Of a DNA stretch of 42,486 nucleotides, positions 16,565 to 25,464 are shown in pieces. Location of the stretch: contig JABHEG010000316.1 of assembly GCA_018676675.1 (NCBI GenBank), positions 1-42,486 on the forward strand, in the 5' to 3' direction. The stretch is from Lentisphaerota bacterium. Its GTDB lineage: Bacteria > Verrucomicrobiota > Lentisphaeria > Oligosphaerales > JABHEG01. A program made the position numbers and the translations under genes. Numbering within the stretch: position 1 is the stretch's first letter; every line of letters begins with the position of its first letter. The notes beneath the pieces are model-generated. The model saw only the letters and a list, made by a program, of their open reading frames with translations. It made no database searches and had not been told where the DNA came from.

Positions 16565-16890
16565 GGTGGCCCTCCCACATTTGGGAAAGCGTCAGTCGGG
16601 GCATGGTAGCCCTTCCTACATTTGGGCAGCCGCTTCTGAGGAGGTCTCTTCAACGTGGGAGGCGGTGCCACCCGCCGATTGCTTGTTTTTGAGTCAGGAG
16701 ACGGAGAGTCGGGGCATGGCCGCCCCCTCCCACATTGGGAAGAAACAGCAGAAACAGTCGCGGGACGGAGCCCCCTCCCACATTGGGAAGACACAGCAGG
16801 AACAGTCGCGGGACGGAGCCCCCTCCCACACTGGGAAGGCGTCCGTCGGGGCATGGCAGCCCCCTCCCACATTGGGAAAGCGCCAGTCGG
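16565..16890 (+). repeat. Family-B repeat array
   Basis: Six left-arm motifs of the type gg(c)atgg-agcccc(c)tcccacattggga begin near 16566, 16599, 16711, 16765, 16813 and 16848. One right arm (gtgggaggcggtgccacccg) lies at 16655-16674. Two consecutive units (starting aacagtcgcggg at 16753 and 16801) repeat with a 48-bp period. The array fills most of the 442-bp gap 16533-16974. It keeps a spurious reading frame open upstream of the next gene, which translates as repeated TEPPPTLGR. Confidence 0.9.
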
Positions 16891-16974
16891 TCTCGGAGAC
16901 GTGTCCGCCATGGCCCGGCGACGGCGGAACCCGACCCACTGAGCTCGCTGTGTGCCTACGCAACGGAGAATGAG

Positions 16975-19098
16975 ATGCACAATCGGTTGATGACATGTGT
17001 TGGTTTGGCTCTGGCGGGGGTCTGTGTGGGCGTGCGCGCCCAAAACACCTTGCAGCCGGTCACCGTCAAAGAGGGCTGGGATTGGTCGCTTCCCTCCGGG
17101 ACGGCCCCGGTGCCCTATTCGGGCTTTGTTACATGGGGGGCGAAGCGTTACCACCCCTCCATCACCGTTTCGGGAATCCACATTCGCTGGAAACAGCTCA
17201 ACCCGGCCCCGGGCGAGTACCGGTGGGACCTGTTGCGGAAGCGCATTGAGGCCAACCGGAAGGCCGGCATGCGGACGGGGATTCATCTCAACGGCGTCGA
17301 GCGACGCGGGATCCCGGATTGGGTCATGGAAACGCACAAACCGGTGGTTTTCGATGTGCCTGTGCTCAGTGAGAACCAGCCGTGGCGGCTTCAGAATGTC
17401 GCTGCCTGGAACACCGGGGTTGAGACGGCATACCACGAGTACCTGCAGGCCTTTGGGCGTACGGGAATTCCCCAGAGTGACGATGTCGTCTACGGTTACA
17501 TCCACGCGATCAGTCCTTCTCGCGGTGAAGAGCTTTGGATGCGTCCGGTTGATCTGAAAATGTATGAGGAAGCCGGTCTGACCCCGGAGTTGTTTGGCCG
17601 CTGGCTTCGGCATCGCATTGATGCGATGTGCGAGGCCTTCCGGGGCGTCGAGCACAAACTGGCCTGGATGGGAAGCGGGCCGGTGGGCCCCACACCAGCC
17701 TACCGTGCAGCGACGACCGGGCTTGCGGAGTACGCATTCAGTAGAGGAGCCGGGATTCGCGGGGGCGGGATAGACTTCCAGCACGGGCTGTTTGAGGCAT
17801 CTGCCTGGGGAAGTCGGGTCACCGCCGTCGGCTACGCGGAAGTGGACGACGCGCACCCGACGATTGCAGAAGGGCGTTTCCGGGGTGACGAGAACGAGGA
17901 GTACGGGAAATACTGGGAGTGGCGTTTCGGTCCAGCTGATGCCTACGACTATCGACACCGCATTTCCTCACTCCGCGCACTGCAGATGCGCCAGAACTTC
18001 CAGATGGTCAGCCATGCGACGTTGAAGCTCAACCCTGACGTGAACGCCTACGTTCTCCTGACCCAGGGGCGCCGCCGAGAGAACTCGCCCGATGCCTGGG
18101 TGTATCTGCGCGAGTGCAGTCTTCGCGGCCGGCCGGTGAAGAACATCGAGCGCTGGCTCATTCAGCGTGACTACCCCGGCAGCCTCAGTGAACCGTCCGA
18201 GAGGATGGATCGCTTCAAGCTGTACATGGACCGACCGGAACATCACCACGATTTCGATGCGCGTCGAACCAACTTGGCCGACGGTCAGAACGGGCTGCTT
18301 TTTCAGCTTGATAGAGCGTTCTGGCCGCGAGCTGCTGCTGCGACTGTCAAGGTGACATATATGGACCGGGGCCAGACGCGCTGGTGGCTGCGTTACACCG
18401 ATGGGCAAGGGCGATTGCTCAAGAGTGCCACCGTTGCGAACGTGGGAGATGGGCAGCGGAAGACCGCGACATTTGCGCTTCCTTCACTCGCCGCATCAGG
18501 TGTTTTCCCGCAGGATGCCGCATTCCGTGACTGGCTGTCCGGTGATCCCGGGGAACCGGTGAATGTGGTGAAGAATGTGGCCTGGTCCAAAGGCGACGCA
18601 GAGTGGGAACGGCCGGATCTCTACAAGATTGTCGACGACCCCGAACGCCCTGGGCAGCGTCTCGTCAGGTTCGCCTACCAGCGCCTGGATGACACCGTGC
18701 ACATGGATCAAATGGTGGCGCTCAAGAAGGGCACTGCCTATCGTTTGACTGCTCAGATCCGGAACGACGGCAACGGACTGCGACCGGGCATCCGCATTGG
18801 ACGGATGGATTGGTCAACCGTAGTCTATCTTGAGGCGGAACGAGTGGGTGCATGGGAGGATGTCACCGGGACGTTTACTGCCGATGCTGATAGCATGTTC
18901 AGACTGCAGCTTTTCGGGCAGGGGCGCGGCAATTACGCACCTGGAATCTCAGGAACATCGGGCTTTCGGAAGATCGCCCTGGAACGTGTCCCCAGAGCTG
19001 AATTCGTTGGGAAGCCCAACATGGATTTCCGTCTGGAGACGGCCGGGCCCGGGGATGTTACTGTCACCATGGTGCGCGTGATCAAGCCTGGCCGCTGA
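16975..19098 (+). CDS. Secreted GH42/DUF4832-like barrel protein with C-terminal CBM
   Basis: Starting at ATG 16975 the protein is 707 aa and begins with a clear signal peptide (MTCVGLALAGVCVGVRAQ). GGAG at 16965-16968 serves as ribosome-binding site. The frame remains open upstream only through the family-B repeat array. Residues about 35-350 form a GH-A-like barrel beginning with the motif NPAPGEYRWDLL (about 76-87), as in GH42 and DUF4832 proteins. E185/E186 (GEELW) are candidate acids. The region about 525-700 resembles a CBM4/9-type beta-sandwich (GTAYRLTAQIRNDGNGLRPG, FRLQLFGQGRG). It is the last plus-strand member of the glycosidase series and ends against two family-A repeats that separate it from the convergent minus-strand operon. 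The substrate is unknown. Confidence 0.82.
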   Translation: MHNRLMTCVGLALAGVCVGVRAQNTLQPVTVKEGWDWSLPSGTAPVPYSGFVTWGAKRYHPSITVSGIHIRWKQLNPAPGEYRWDLLRKRIEANRKAGMRTGIHLNGVERRGIPDWVMETHKPVVFDVPVLSENQPWRLQNVAAWNTGVETAYHEYLQAFGRTGIPQSDDVVYGYIHAISPSRGEELWMRPVDLKMYEEAGLTPELFGRWLRHRIDAMCEAFRGVEHKLAWMGSGPVGPTPAYRAATTGLAEYAFSRGAGIRGGGIDFQHGLFEASAWGSRVTAVGYAEVDDAHPTIAEGRFRGDENEEYGKYWEWRFGPADAYDYRHRISSLRALQMRQNFQMVSHATLKLNPDVNAYVLLTQGRRRENSPDAWVYLRECSLRGRPVKNIERWLIQRDYPGSLSEPSERMDRFKLYMDRPEHHHDFDARRTNLADGQNGLLFQLDRAFWPRAAAATVKVTYMDRGQTRWWLRYTDGQGRLLKSATVANVGDGQRKTATFALPSLAASGVFPQDAAFRDWLSGDPGEPVNVVKNVAWSKGDAEWERPDLYKIVDDPERPGQRLVRFAYQRLDDTVHMDQMVALKKGTAYRLTAQIRNDGNGLRPGIRIGRMDWSTVVYLEAERVGAWEDVTGTFTADADSMFRLQLFGQGRGNYAPGISGTSGFRKIALERVPRAEFVGKPNMDFRLETAGPGDVTVTMVRVIKPGR

Positions 19099-19113
19099 GT
19101 GGGGGAGAGCGAC

Positions 19114-19175
19114 AGTACCCCGCACGGCCTCCGGGCGGCACGCAGTGGATGGCGGTCTGAGGCCGCCCGCCGTAC
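19114..19175 (+). repeat. Family-A repeat copy between convergent genes
   Basis: This 62-bp unit runs from agtaccccgcacggcc to gcccgccgtac. It is in direct orientation with the next copy and 18 nt from it. It starts 15 nt after the stop codon of the plus-strand GH42/DUF4832-like gene. Confidence 0.87.
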
Positions 19176-19193
19176 GAAAAGGGCAAGACCGGT

Positions 19194-19256
19194 AGTAGGC
19201 CGCACGGTCCCCCCGGCGGCACGCAGTGGATGGCGGTCGGAGGCCGTCCGCCGTAC
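19194..19256 (+). repeat. Family-A repeat copy abutting a stop codon
   Basis: This 63-bp unit runs from agtaggccgcacggtcc to gtccgccgtac. It ends 2 nt from the TAA stop of the minus-strand gene (19259-19261). The hairpin-forming unit therefore lies at the 3' ends of both convergent transcripts and may act in 3'-end protection or termination; that role is inference. Confidence 0.87.
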
Positions 19257-19258
19257 TG

Positions 19259-22200
19259 TTACCGGTAGTGGATGATTCGGAAGTCGTGCTTGGGCAGGGA
19301 GAACCGGCAGGATGAAGCGCCTGCTGCTTGTAGTCGTTCGCCGGAAAGGGCGTTGTAGAATGCGCCTCCGGGAAGCAGTGTGACGTTCGTCGCATCGAGG
19401 GTGAGTTCGCAGGTTCCGCCATTCCCGTAGTCCGTGACGACGAGGAGGGCTTCTCCATCCCTCACGAGCAGGAGGATTGCGGTCTCCGTGCCACTGATTG
19501 CTGCCGGGAAGCCGTCGCTCCAGTCATTGTACACCGTCGCGTTGGTGCCATATCCGAAGTCGTACAGGATCTTGAGGGCATCTTTGTAGGTTCTGTCCTT
19601 TCCCCACGCGACGGCCCAGTCTTTCACTTCGTGCGCCAGGAGGCAGCCGGCGAGCGTTCGTCTGGCCCGGGCCAGCGTGGCGGGATCCTGGCCTCGGATA
19701 CCGAGGGACCCGAGCACCAATGGGGTGGTGCCTGTTTGTTGCCCGATGGTCACGATCCGGGTGTAGTCACGTGAGAAGCCGCGATCCTGGAAGTCATCCT
19801 GGCCGTAGTTGAACTCCCAGTCCAGATTTACGCCGAACCAGGAGAGCAGCGGCACGACGTTGACCGTGGACATGTGTGCGATGTTCATGTTGTAGCCACG
19901 TTTCTGATGGGCGAGCACGGCGCATCGTTTGAAGAGTTCGCGCATCTCGAAGATGTCTGCGGACGCACGTTTCCGACCGTGCTCGTCGATATAGGCTCCG
20001 CTGGTCACCGTGTTGCGGACCGCTTTGGGGTAGGGGCAGTCGAAGTAGATCGCATCGAACGCACCGGCGTCCAGCATGCGTTTGAAGTAGTGGAGGATGT
20101 AGTCCTGTCGGCTCGGGGTCGTTGATATCACGTAGCCCAGGGCCGGGTCGGTGAACGTGGGCCAAGTACGCTTGCCGAACTCGTAGATGAGCCACTCGTC
20201 CTGGAACGTGTCGAACGCTTCCTCAGTCACGGATGCGCCTCGGACATCGGTGTAGGGGATGACCACATCCGGCTTGGACTTGCAGGAATGGACTTTCCCG
20301 ATGTTCCTCTTGATGATGTCGAGGTACGGGTTGGTTTCGTCGTAGCCTTTCAGCCAGTCGTCCAAGACCGCGCGGTCCAATCGACCGGTGGCGCGCGTGT
20401 TCTTGATGGTCGAGTAGATACCGAAGTCCTTGCCGCGCGGGTACATGGCGTAGAAGTCGGGGCCGCCCCACTGGAACGCCGAGCCGAAGATGGTCAGGTT
20501 GCACAGCGATGAGAACTCCTTCGAGGCCAAACTGAACACCATTCGCCGCCAGTGGTCGGGTCTCCTCGGCATCGGCTTTGCGGGAGTCGCCTGCAGCCCG
20601 AACACGATTCTGCGTCGGGCCTTCAACGGGCCGGGTTTGGTCACGAAGCTCACTCTGAGCAGGACGCTGTCCTCTTGTCGATAGACGGCGTGCGTCGACT
20701 GCACATCATCGACAAGCCAGCCCGAGTCATTGTCTGCCACCCAGCAGATTCCCTGCCGCTCGTTCCCCAGCCAGACGTACGGGACGAATGTCCCCGGAAG
20801 ACGCCCGACCACGTCATCGCTATCCGGCATGTCGTTGTGCGCTACCGTGTTGCTTTGCCAGACCGGCTCTGAGCCCGAACTCGACGTCGGCAGGCGTTTG
20901 TGGACGCTGAGGCGCATGCGGTCTGAGGCGACGTGCAGGTACTTGGCGATCTCGGGTTTGACCGGGATGACCAAGTCCAGTTTGTCCAGGGTCGATGTCT
21001 CGGGCAGGTCCAGGTGCATCTCGCATTTCAGCAACCCGTCATAGTCCCAAACGCCGTCCAGCGCGACAACGAGTGGGCCTGCGTGCCATGTGGTTGTGTG
21101 CTTGACCGCATTCGATTTCGTCTGCGTGAAAACAACCGGCCGGGGGGAGACCTCGTGCTGTGCTCCGTCAACGACGACATCGAAGTGCATCGGTGCGGCG
21201 AGCACGGTCTTGCCTTCGCTTACGATGCTGTCAAGCAACCCCGTGTCATTCAGTGTGTGTGTGCGCAGTACGGTGGAAACTCTCTTGCCCTCCACCTCAA
21301 TTGGTGTGAAAGGTGGGATGACCTCGTCTGTGATTCCCAGGTCGTTGTTCTCCCAGGGGAAGTGTTTGCGGGTGAAATCCTGCGTGACCGCTTCCATTTC
21401 CTTTCCGTCTTTCCCCAGGAGCGTGGCCTCGATCAGATAGTCACCCTCCTGGAGCGCCGGAACGTCCAGCACCGTTTCGGAGGCGTGTCCCACGAACGTC
21501 GGGAATGGGCCTTGCACGATGACTGTGCCTGATTGCTTCGCCCTCACGCTCACGTGCCCCCTGGTGGCCCTGTCCCGGTCCGGGAGCCTGGAGACATCGA
21601 GTCGTGCTCTGATCCTGTGGAACGAGGGGTAGTATCCGAAGCGGAATTTCAGCTTGGAGCGGCTTGAGCTCTTCTCCGAGGTGGGAGGACGCTCGTTCTT
21701 CCAGATGAACTTGCGGGCGAAGTAGACGTCCTCTCTGTCTTCCGAGGTCACCTCGAGGGAGTTGCGGTACTGCCCGCTGCCGTGACTTCGGTCCAAGGTC
21801 AACACCTTGCTGCCCGTCCCGGGGATTGTGAACAGTCCTTTGAGGAGCTTCTCGGGATTTCCGCTCCCCGAATGACTGTAGCCGTCGACGTAGACCGAGA
21901 TGGGCCGTTCGTGTGGATTCACAATCTCAAAGCGGAGGTCGGCCTTCCCTGTGTTCTCCTCCCGCAGGTGCATCTGACGTACGACCGGACCTTTTCCGCC
22001 GATTCTGAGCCTGCCCATTTTCCGGGGATTGCTGAATGCTCCGAGGTAGGCTGTGTGGTCCGCCTGCACGTTCGGGCTCTTCCAGTTGCGTACCAGGTGC
22101 AGGCCAAGAGGCTGTTCCGGGGGCAGGGCTGAGATCCCGAACTGGGCCAAAGGCATCGCGATCTCGATATGCCACCACGTGTCGTCCGTGCTGTTCGCGA

Positions 22201-23503
22201 AGGCCCATTGCACGCGGAATGACGCGTCGGCTCGTTTCGCTTTCTCTTTTTGAGTTGGGTCGTGGCGCACATCGTAGAGGGTGCCCAGCGAGTTCACCAC
22301 GATTTGGTAGGATTCCCCGGATGGGTTGTCGCGGTCAGGCGTCAGCCAGAGCTCAATTGAGTCATCCCGCCAGGCTTGGATCAGGTCGCTGTCGCCTTGG
22401 GGGGAGACCGTGGACCGGAGATCGTCGTCAGCAGGGAGCTCGGTTCTCATTGCCAGGTACAACGTCTGTCCGTCGCAGGCTGTCCAGGCGATGTAACGGC
22501 GCCCCTCGAAGTGCAATTGGGCGGGGCCGATGCTGAATGCGCCCACAAGTCGGCTGGCGTGCGACCACTCGCCCTCGCCGATCACGCCGTCCACTGTAGG
22601 GATGTGGTTGGGATCAAGGACCGGCAGCGTCATGTCCGTGGACCACGGTTCGCTGGTCCAGTTTTCGCTCGCTGGGGATGCGGGAGCGGGCGGGGCAGAC
22701 GTATACATGCTTCGGACTTCTGCCGGCGCCAACGGTCGCCGGTAGAAGACCACCTCATCGAGGAGTGTTGTTTCCGGCGCGGCATCGCCACGACCGATGA
22801 CCAAGTCATAGTCTCTACCTGACGGACAGTCCTGCGCCGGGACCAGGGGACGCTGGAACGCGATACGTCTGAATGCGTTCCCATCAACGCTCAACTCGAG
22901 CCCCGTAAGGTCCCAATTGACGACGACCAGATGGTGCTCCCCGTTCCTCCAGCCTTTCGTGCCCCCCAGGCAGTGGGCGGGAGCCCCCAGGTCTTTGAGT
23001 CCATAGAGGCCGACGATGAAGTAGTCTTGGCGTTTCGGGGGTTCCGTCTGGAATCCCTGGCGCTGAATGAGGAGTTTGGCCCCGCCGGCCATCTCGAGGC
23101 GGAACAGGTAGATCGAGCCGCGGCCGTTCACCTCCCCAGGATCCGACCAGTTCACGGGAGCCAGCCAGAACGATAGCGCTCCCGGGCTGGACAGCGGGTG
23201 ATCCTTCAGTGTGTAGGAAACACCGTTGAGCACGTCTGGGTCGGCTCCGCCGGGAACAAGGTAACCGTTCCCGGACTTCCCTGTACTTAGCTGAGCGTTT
23301 GCCACCTCGCGGACGGTGAGATCACCGGTGTCCGGCTCAACCCCCGCATCGAAGCTGATGTGGTAGCGGACACTGTCCCTCAAGCTCGGGAGGATGCGGC
23401 CGGCCTCCACCCCGGCCATGCCGGCGATGAAGAAGATGAGGAGAGGGAGAAAGGGGGCTTTGAACGGAGCCATGCTTGGAGTGTTGTCTCTCCGCGTGTT
23501 CAT
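19259..23503 (-). CDS. Secreted LamG + CBM9 + DUF6067 (GH123-like) giant protein
   Basis: Starting at ATG 23503 the protein is 1414 aa; ATG 23473 is an alternative and a longer frame starts at 23584. The signal peptide is PFLPLLIFFIAGMAGVEAG. Residues about 40-275 resemble a LamG/concanavalin-like domain (GALSFWLAPVNW, TLLDEVVFYRRPLAPAEV). Residues about 295-500 resemble CBM9 (PTVDGVIGEGEWSHA, DDSIELWLTPDRDNPSGESY). The rest matches what I know as DUF6067/GH123-related proteins: VWLGNERQGICWVADNDSGW, FGLQATPAKPMP, and barrel-strand segments DAIYFDCPYPKAV and LDWEFNYGQDD. It is last in a four-gene minus-strand unit, 152 nt after the phosphodiesterase gene. The predicted role is binding and hydrolysis of a complex extracellular glycan; specificity is unknown. 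Confidence 0.85.
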   Translation of the reverse strand: MNTRRDNTPSMAPFKAPFLPLLIFFIAGMAGVEAGRILPSLRDSVRYHISFDAGVEPDTGDLTVREVANAQLSTGKSGNGYLVPGGADPDVLNGVSYTLKDHPLSSPGALSFWLAPVNWSDPGEVNGRGSIYLFRLEMAGGAKLLIQRQGFQTEPPKRQDYFIVGLYGLKDLGAPAHCLGGTKGWRNGEHHLVVVNWDLTGLELSVDGNAFRRIAFQRPLVPAQDCPSGRDYDLVIGRGDAAPETTLLDEVVFYRRPLAPAEVRSMYTSAPPAPASPASENWTSEPWSTDMTLPVLDPNHIPTVDGVIGEGEWSHASRLVGAFSIGPAQLHFEGRRYIAWTACDGQTLYLAMRTELPADDDLRSTVSPQGDSDLIQAWRDDSIELWLTPDRDNPSGESYQIVVNSLGTLYDVRHDPTQKEKAKRADASFRVQWAFANSTDDTWWHIEIAMPLAQFGISALPPEQPLGLHLVRNWKSPNVQADHTAYLGAFSNPRKMGRLRIGGKGPVVRQMHLREENTGKADLRFEIVNPHERPISVYVDGYSHSGSGNPEKLLKGLFTIPGTGSKVLTLDRSHGSGQYRNSLEVTSEDREDVYFARKFIWKNERPPTSEKSSSRSKLKFRFGYYPSFHRIRARLDVSRLPDRDRATRGHVSVRAKQSGTVIVQGPFPTFVGHASETVLDVPALQEGDYLIEATLLGKDGKEMEAVTQDFTRKHFPWENNDLGITDEVIPPFTPIEVEGKRVSTVLRTHTLNDTGLLDSIVSEGKTVLAAPMHFDVVVDGAQHEVSPRPVVFTQTKSNAVKHTTTWHAGPLVVALDGVWDYDGLLKCEMHLDLPETSTLDKLDLVIPVKPEIAKYLHVASDRMRLSVHKRLPTSSSGSEPVWQSNTVAHNDMPDSDDVVGRLPGTFVPYVWLGNERQGICWVADNDSGWLVDDVQSTHAVYRQEDSVLLRVSFVTKPGPLKARRRIVFGLQATPAKPMPRRPDHWRRMVFSLASKEFSSLCNLTIFGSAFQWGGPDFYAMYPRGKDFGIYSTIKNTRATGRLDRAVLDDWLKGYDETNPYLDIIKRNIGKVHSCKSKPDVVIPYTDVRGASVTEEAFDTFQDEWLIYEFGKRTWPTFTDPALGYVISTTPSRQDYILHYFKRMLDAGAFDAIYFDCPYPKAVRNTVTSGAYIDEHGRKRASADIFEMRELFKRCAVLAHQKRGYNMNIAHMSTVNVVPLLSWFGVNLDWEFNYGQDDFQDRGFSRDYTRIVTIGQQTGTTPLVLGSLGIRGQDPATLARARRTLAGCLLAHEVKDWAVAWGKDRTYKDALKILYDFGYGTNATVYNDWSDGFPAAISGTETAILLLVRDGEALLVVTDYGNGGTCELTLDATNVTLLPGGAFYNALSGERLQAAGASSCRFSLPKHDFRIIHYR

Positions 23504-23587
23504 GGTGACTCTGTCTGTTGCCTGGGCTTGGTCAGCATGGGATTTTCCTTGGAGAGCGGCGGTCTCCGCCGTTGCTGTGCGCACTCA

Positions 23588-23642
23588 AAGTGGGGCGGGG
23601 CGTCCCGCACCGCCAGCCGGTCACGGAGATTCCGCCCCACTT
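23588..23642. repeat. Perfect 11-bp inverted repeat AAGTGGGGCGG
   Basis: AAGTGGGGCGG (23588-23598) and CCGCCCCACTT (23632-23642) are exact reverse complements separated by 33 bp. A partial family-C arm (ggagagcggcggtctccgcc, 23551-23570) lies next to it. The hairpin begins 14 nt after the stop of the minus-strand phosphodiesterase gene. It could reduce read-through into the LamG gene, but no U-tract follows on either strand. Confidence 0.7.
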
Positions 23643-23655
23643 GTCCGTTTCTGAC

Positions 23656-25461
23656 TCAGTCCGCGAGCATCTCGCGGATAACGGCGCCGTTGCTGTCGCG
23701 TGGTGGCGGAATATCGAGCAGGGCGCTGAGAGTTGGGGCGATCTGGTGTTGGCGCACGGTATGTGAAATGCGATGTCCGCAGCGAATGCCGGGGCCGGCG
23801 GCCAGGAGGAGGGCGCACTGGCTTCCGCCGTTGGACTGTGCCGTCGGGATCTGACCGGCATGCACGCCCCCGGCGGGCGATCCTACGCCCCCGGCCACGG
23901 CGAAGACCACATCCCCCATCGTCGGCCCCGCAAGCCCCACGAGCCGTGCGTCTTCGCGCCGCAGGGCCAAAGCGGCTTGACGTTTGCCGGTGTCCGGATC
24001 CGTCGCGTCGTAGAGCGCTGCGATGATCTCATCGACCGTGTGTTTGTACTCAGCCGGGGGCACGATTCCATGCGGCTCGCGGCCTTGCAGATTGACGTAG
24101 ACGTACGAACTGTGCAGGGGTGCTGTCCGAGAAGCAGTCCAGTCCACCTCTTCTCCGGCGTCAGTCTGCTTTGTCACGAGCAGACCGGCCTGCTTGAGCA
24201 CGTCCCGAATGTTCAGCCCACGTGCGTAGCCACAGGATCCATGGTCGGAGACGACGAAGATGGTCGTGTCCGGTCCCAGGATGTCGAGGGCGCCGCCGAC
24301 GAACTCATCCACGAGGGCGTAGGCGCCACGCTCAAGGGCAACGGAGGCCTGTCGCGTTGCTTCGTCCACACCGCGGTAGCCCTCGATTGTGGCGCGGTGC
24401 AGGTGATTGATCGTGTCGATCATCACGCTGTACTGGAAGACAAGGTCCAGCGGGCGTTTCTGATGGACGTGACGCATCGCCTCCAGGCGCCATGCGAAGT
24501 TCGCACGTTCGACTTCCAGGAAGGTCTCGGTCGAGACGACCTTGCGCAGCAAAGGGGTGCCATGGTGCCAGAACGGGGCGACGCCGCCAAGGGCGTTCAG
24601 TTCGGCCCCAAGTCCGGCCGGAACGGCGCGGTCCGTGAGGTCAACGATGGGAGTGACAAAGACGGTCAGTCGCTGGGCACAGGCCGATGCATCGAGGAGC
24701 TTCATTCGGTACCGCGCCTGGCGTGGCTTAGAAGCGCCGCGGAAATCGTGAAGTAGATCATTGCTCCACTGGCCTGGTCGCAACTCGACCTTCCCTTCTC
24801 CATCCTCCAGATCGGTAAACACCACCGTGTCTTCGCCCGCGAACCGGGCTTTCCACCCGAATGTTTCGACATCCCAGGCATTGTGCTCGATGCGGGCCCA
24901 AAGCTCGGCTTCAAGTACACCGTCGACGCCGGGGGCGATGGTCACACGTGTCGCGAAGGGATCCGCGATCTCCGCGGTTGAGAAGAGCTGCAGCGGTACG
25001 CCGTCGACAATGAAACGGCCCGGGGAGGTGTCGGCCGTGTGGTACTCAACCACGCCGCAGCCCGGTCCACCTATTTGCGTGCCTTTGCGGAGCCGCGGCG
25101 GCCAGGAAGTGGGATAGGCCATGACGAACGCATTGAGTCCAGCCCGTTCAGCTGTTTCCCAGATGAACTCGGCCCGAACGCGCTCAGACCAGTATGCGCT
25201 CTGGGTTTCGGTCAACGGGCGCCCGGGGGTATGCAGACTGGCGCATGTGCAACCGTGGATCTCGGGCGTGGAACCGGTCGCAATCGTGGCCCAGCACGTT
25301 GGCGTGATTGTGGGCATTGCCGGCAGACAGGCTTCCGCAAACGTGCCACGCTCCATGAGCCGGGCAATATTCGGCAGCGCGCCCTCGCGGACGTACTGCT
25401 CCAAGACCGTGGGTGTGCCACCATCTACCCCGATCACGATGCACGGTCCTCGCTTGGACAT
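23656..25461 (-). CDS. Alkaline-phosphatase-superfamily phosphodiesterase/nucleotide pyrophosphatase
   Basis: A 601-aa protein of the type I phosphodiesterase/nucleotide pyrophosphatase group, metal-dependent hydrolases of phosphate esters. The metal ligands and nucleophile are recognisable: D13 in IGVDGG, T53 in TITPTCWATIATG, D349 and H353 in DTINH, D406/H407 in VSDHGS, and a later His near VHAGQIP. There is no signal peptide, so it is predicted cytoplasmic, unlike the secreted proteins on either side. The start is firm: GGGAG lies 8 nt upstream, within the last codons of the preceding gene. The gap to that gene's stop is only 3 nt, which implies translational coupling. The substrate may be a phosphorylated sugar or nucleotide released during glycan use, but this is inference. 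Sulfatase activity is unlikely: no CxPxR motif is seen. Confidence 0.9.
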   Translation of the reverse strand: MSKRGPCIVIGVDGGTPTVLEQYVREGALPNIARLMERGTFAEACLPAMPTITPTCWATIATGSTPEIHGCTCASLHTPGRPLTETQSAYWSERVRAEFIWETAERAGLNAFVMAYPTSWPPRLRKGTQIGGPGCGVVEYHTADTSPGRFIVDGVPLQLFSTAEIADPFATRVTIAPGVDGVLEAELWARIEHNAWDVETFGWKARFAGEDTVVFTDLEDGEGKVELRPGQWSNDLLHDFRGASKPRQARYRMKLLDASACAQRLTVFVTPIVDLTDRAVPAGLGAELNALGGVAPFWHHGTPLLRKVVSTETFLEVERANFAWRLEAMRHVHQKRPLDLVFQYSVMIDTINHLHRATIEGYRGVDEATRQASVALERGAYALVDEFVGGALDILGPDTTIFVVSDHGSCGYARGLNIRDVLKQAGLLVTKQTDAGEEVDWTASRTAPLHSSYVYVNLQGREPHGIVPPAEYKHTVDEIIAALYDATDPDTGKRQAALALRREDARLVGLAGPTMGDVVFAVAGGVGSPAGGVHAGQIPTAQSNGGSQCALLLAAGPGIRCGHRISHTVRQHQIAPTLSALLDIPPPRDSNGAVIREMLAD

Positions 25462-25464
25462 GAT

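Noticed and set aside
16735..16974. Longer N-terminus for the GH42/DUF4832-like gene
   Set aside because: The extra 80 residues are translated repeat DNA (TEPPPTLGR repeats) and would bury a good signal peptide that starts at 16975.
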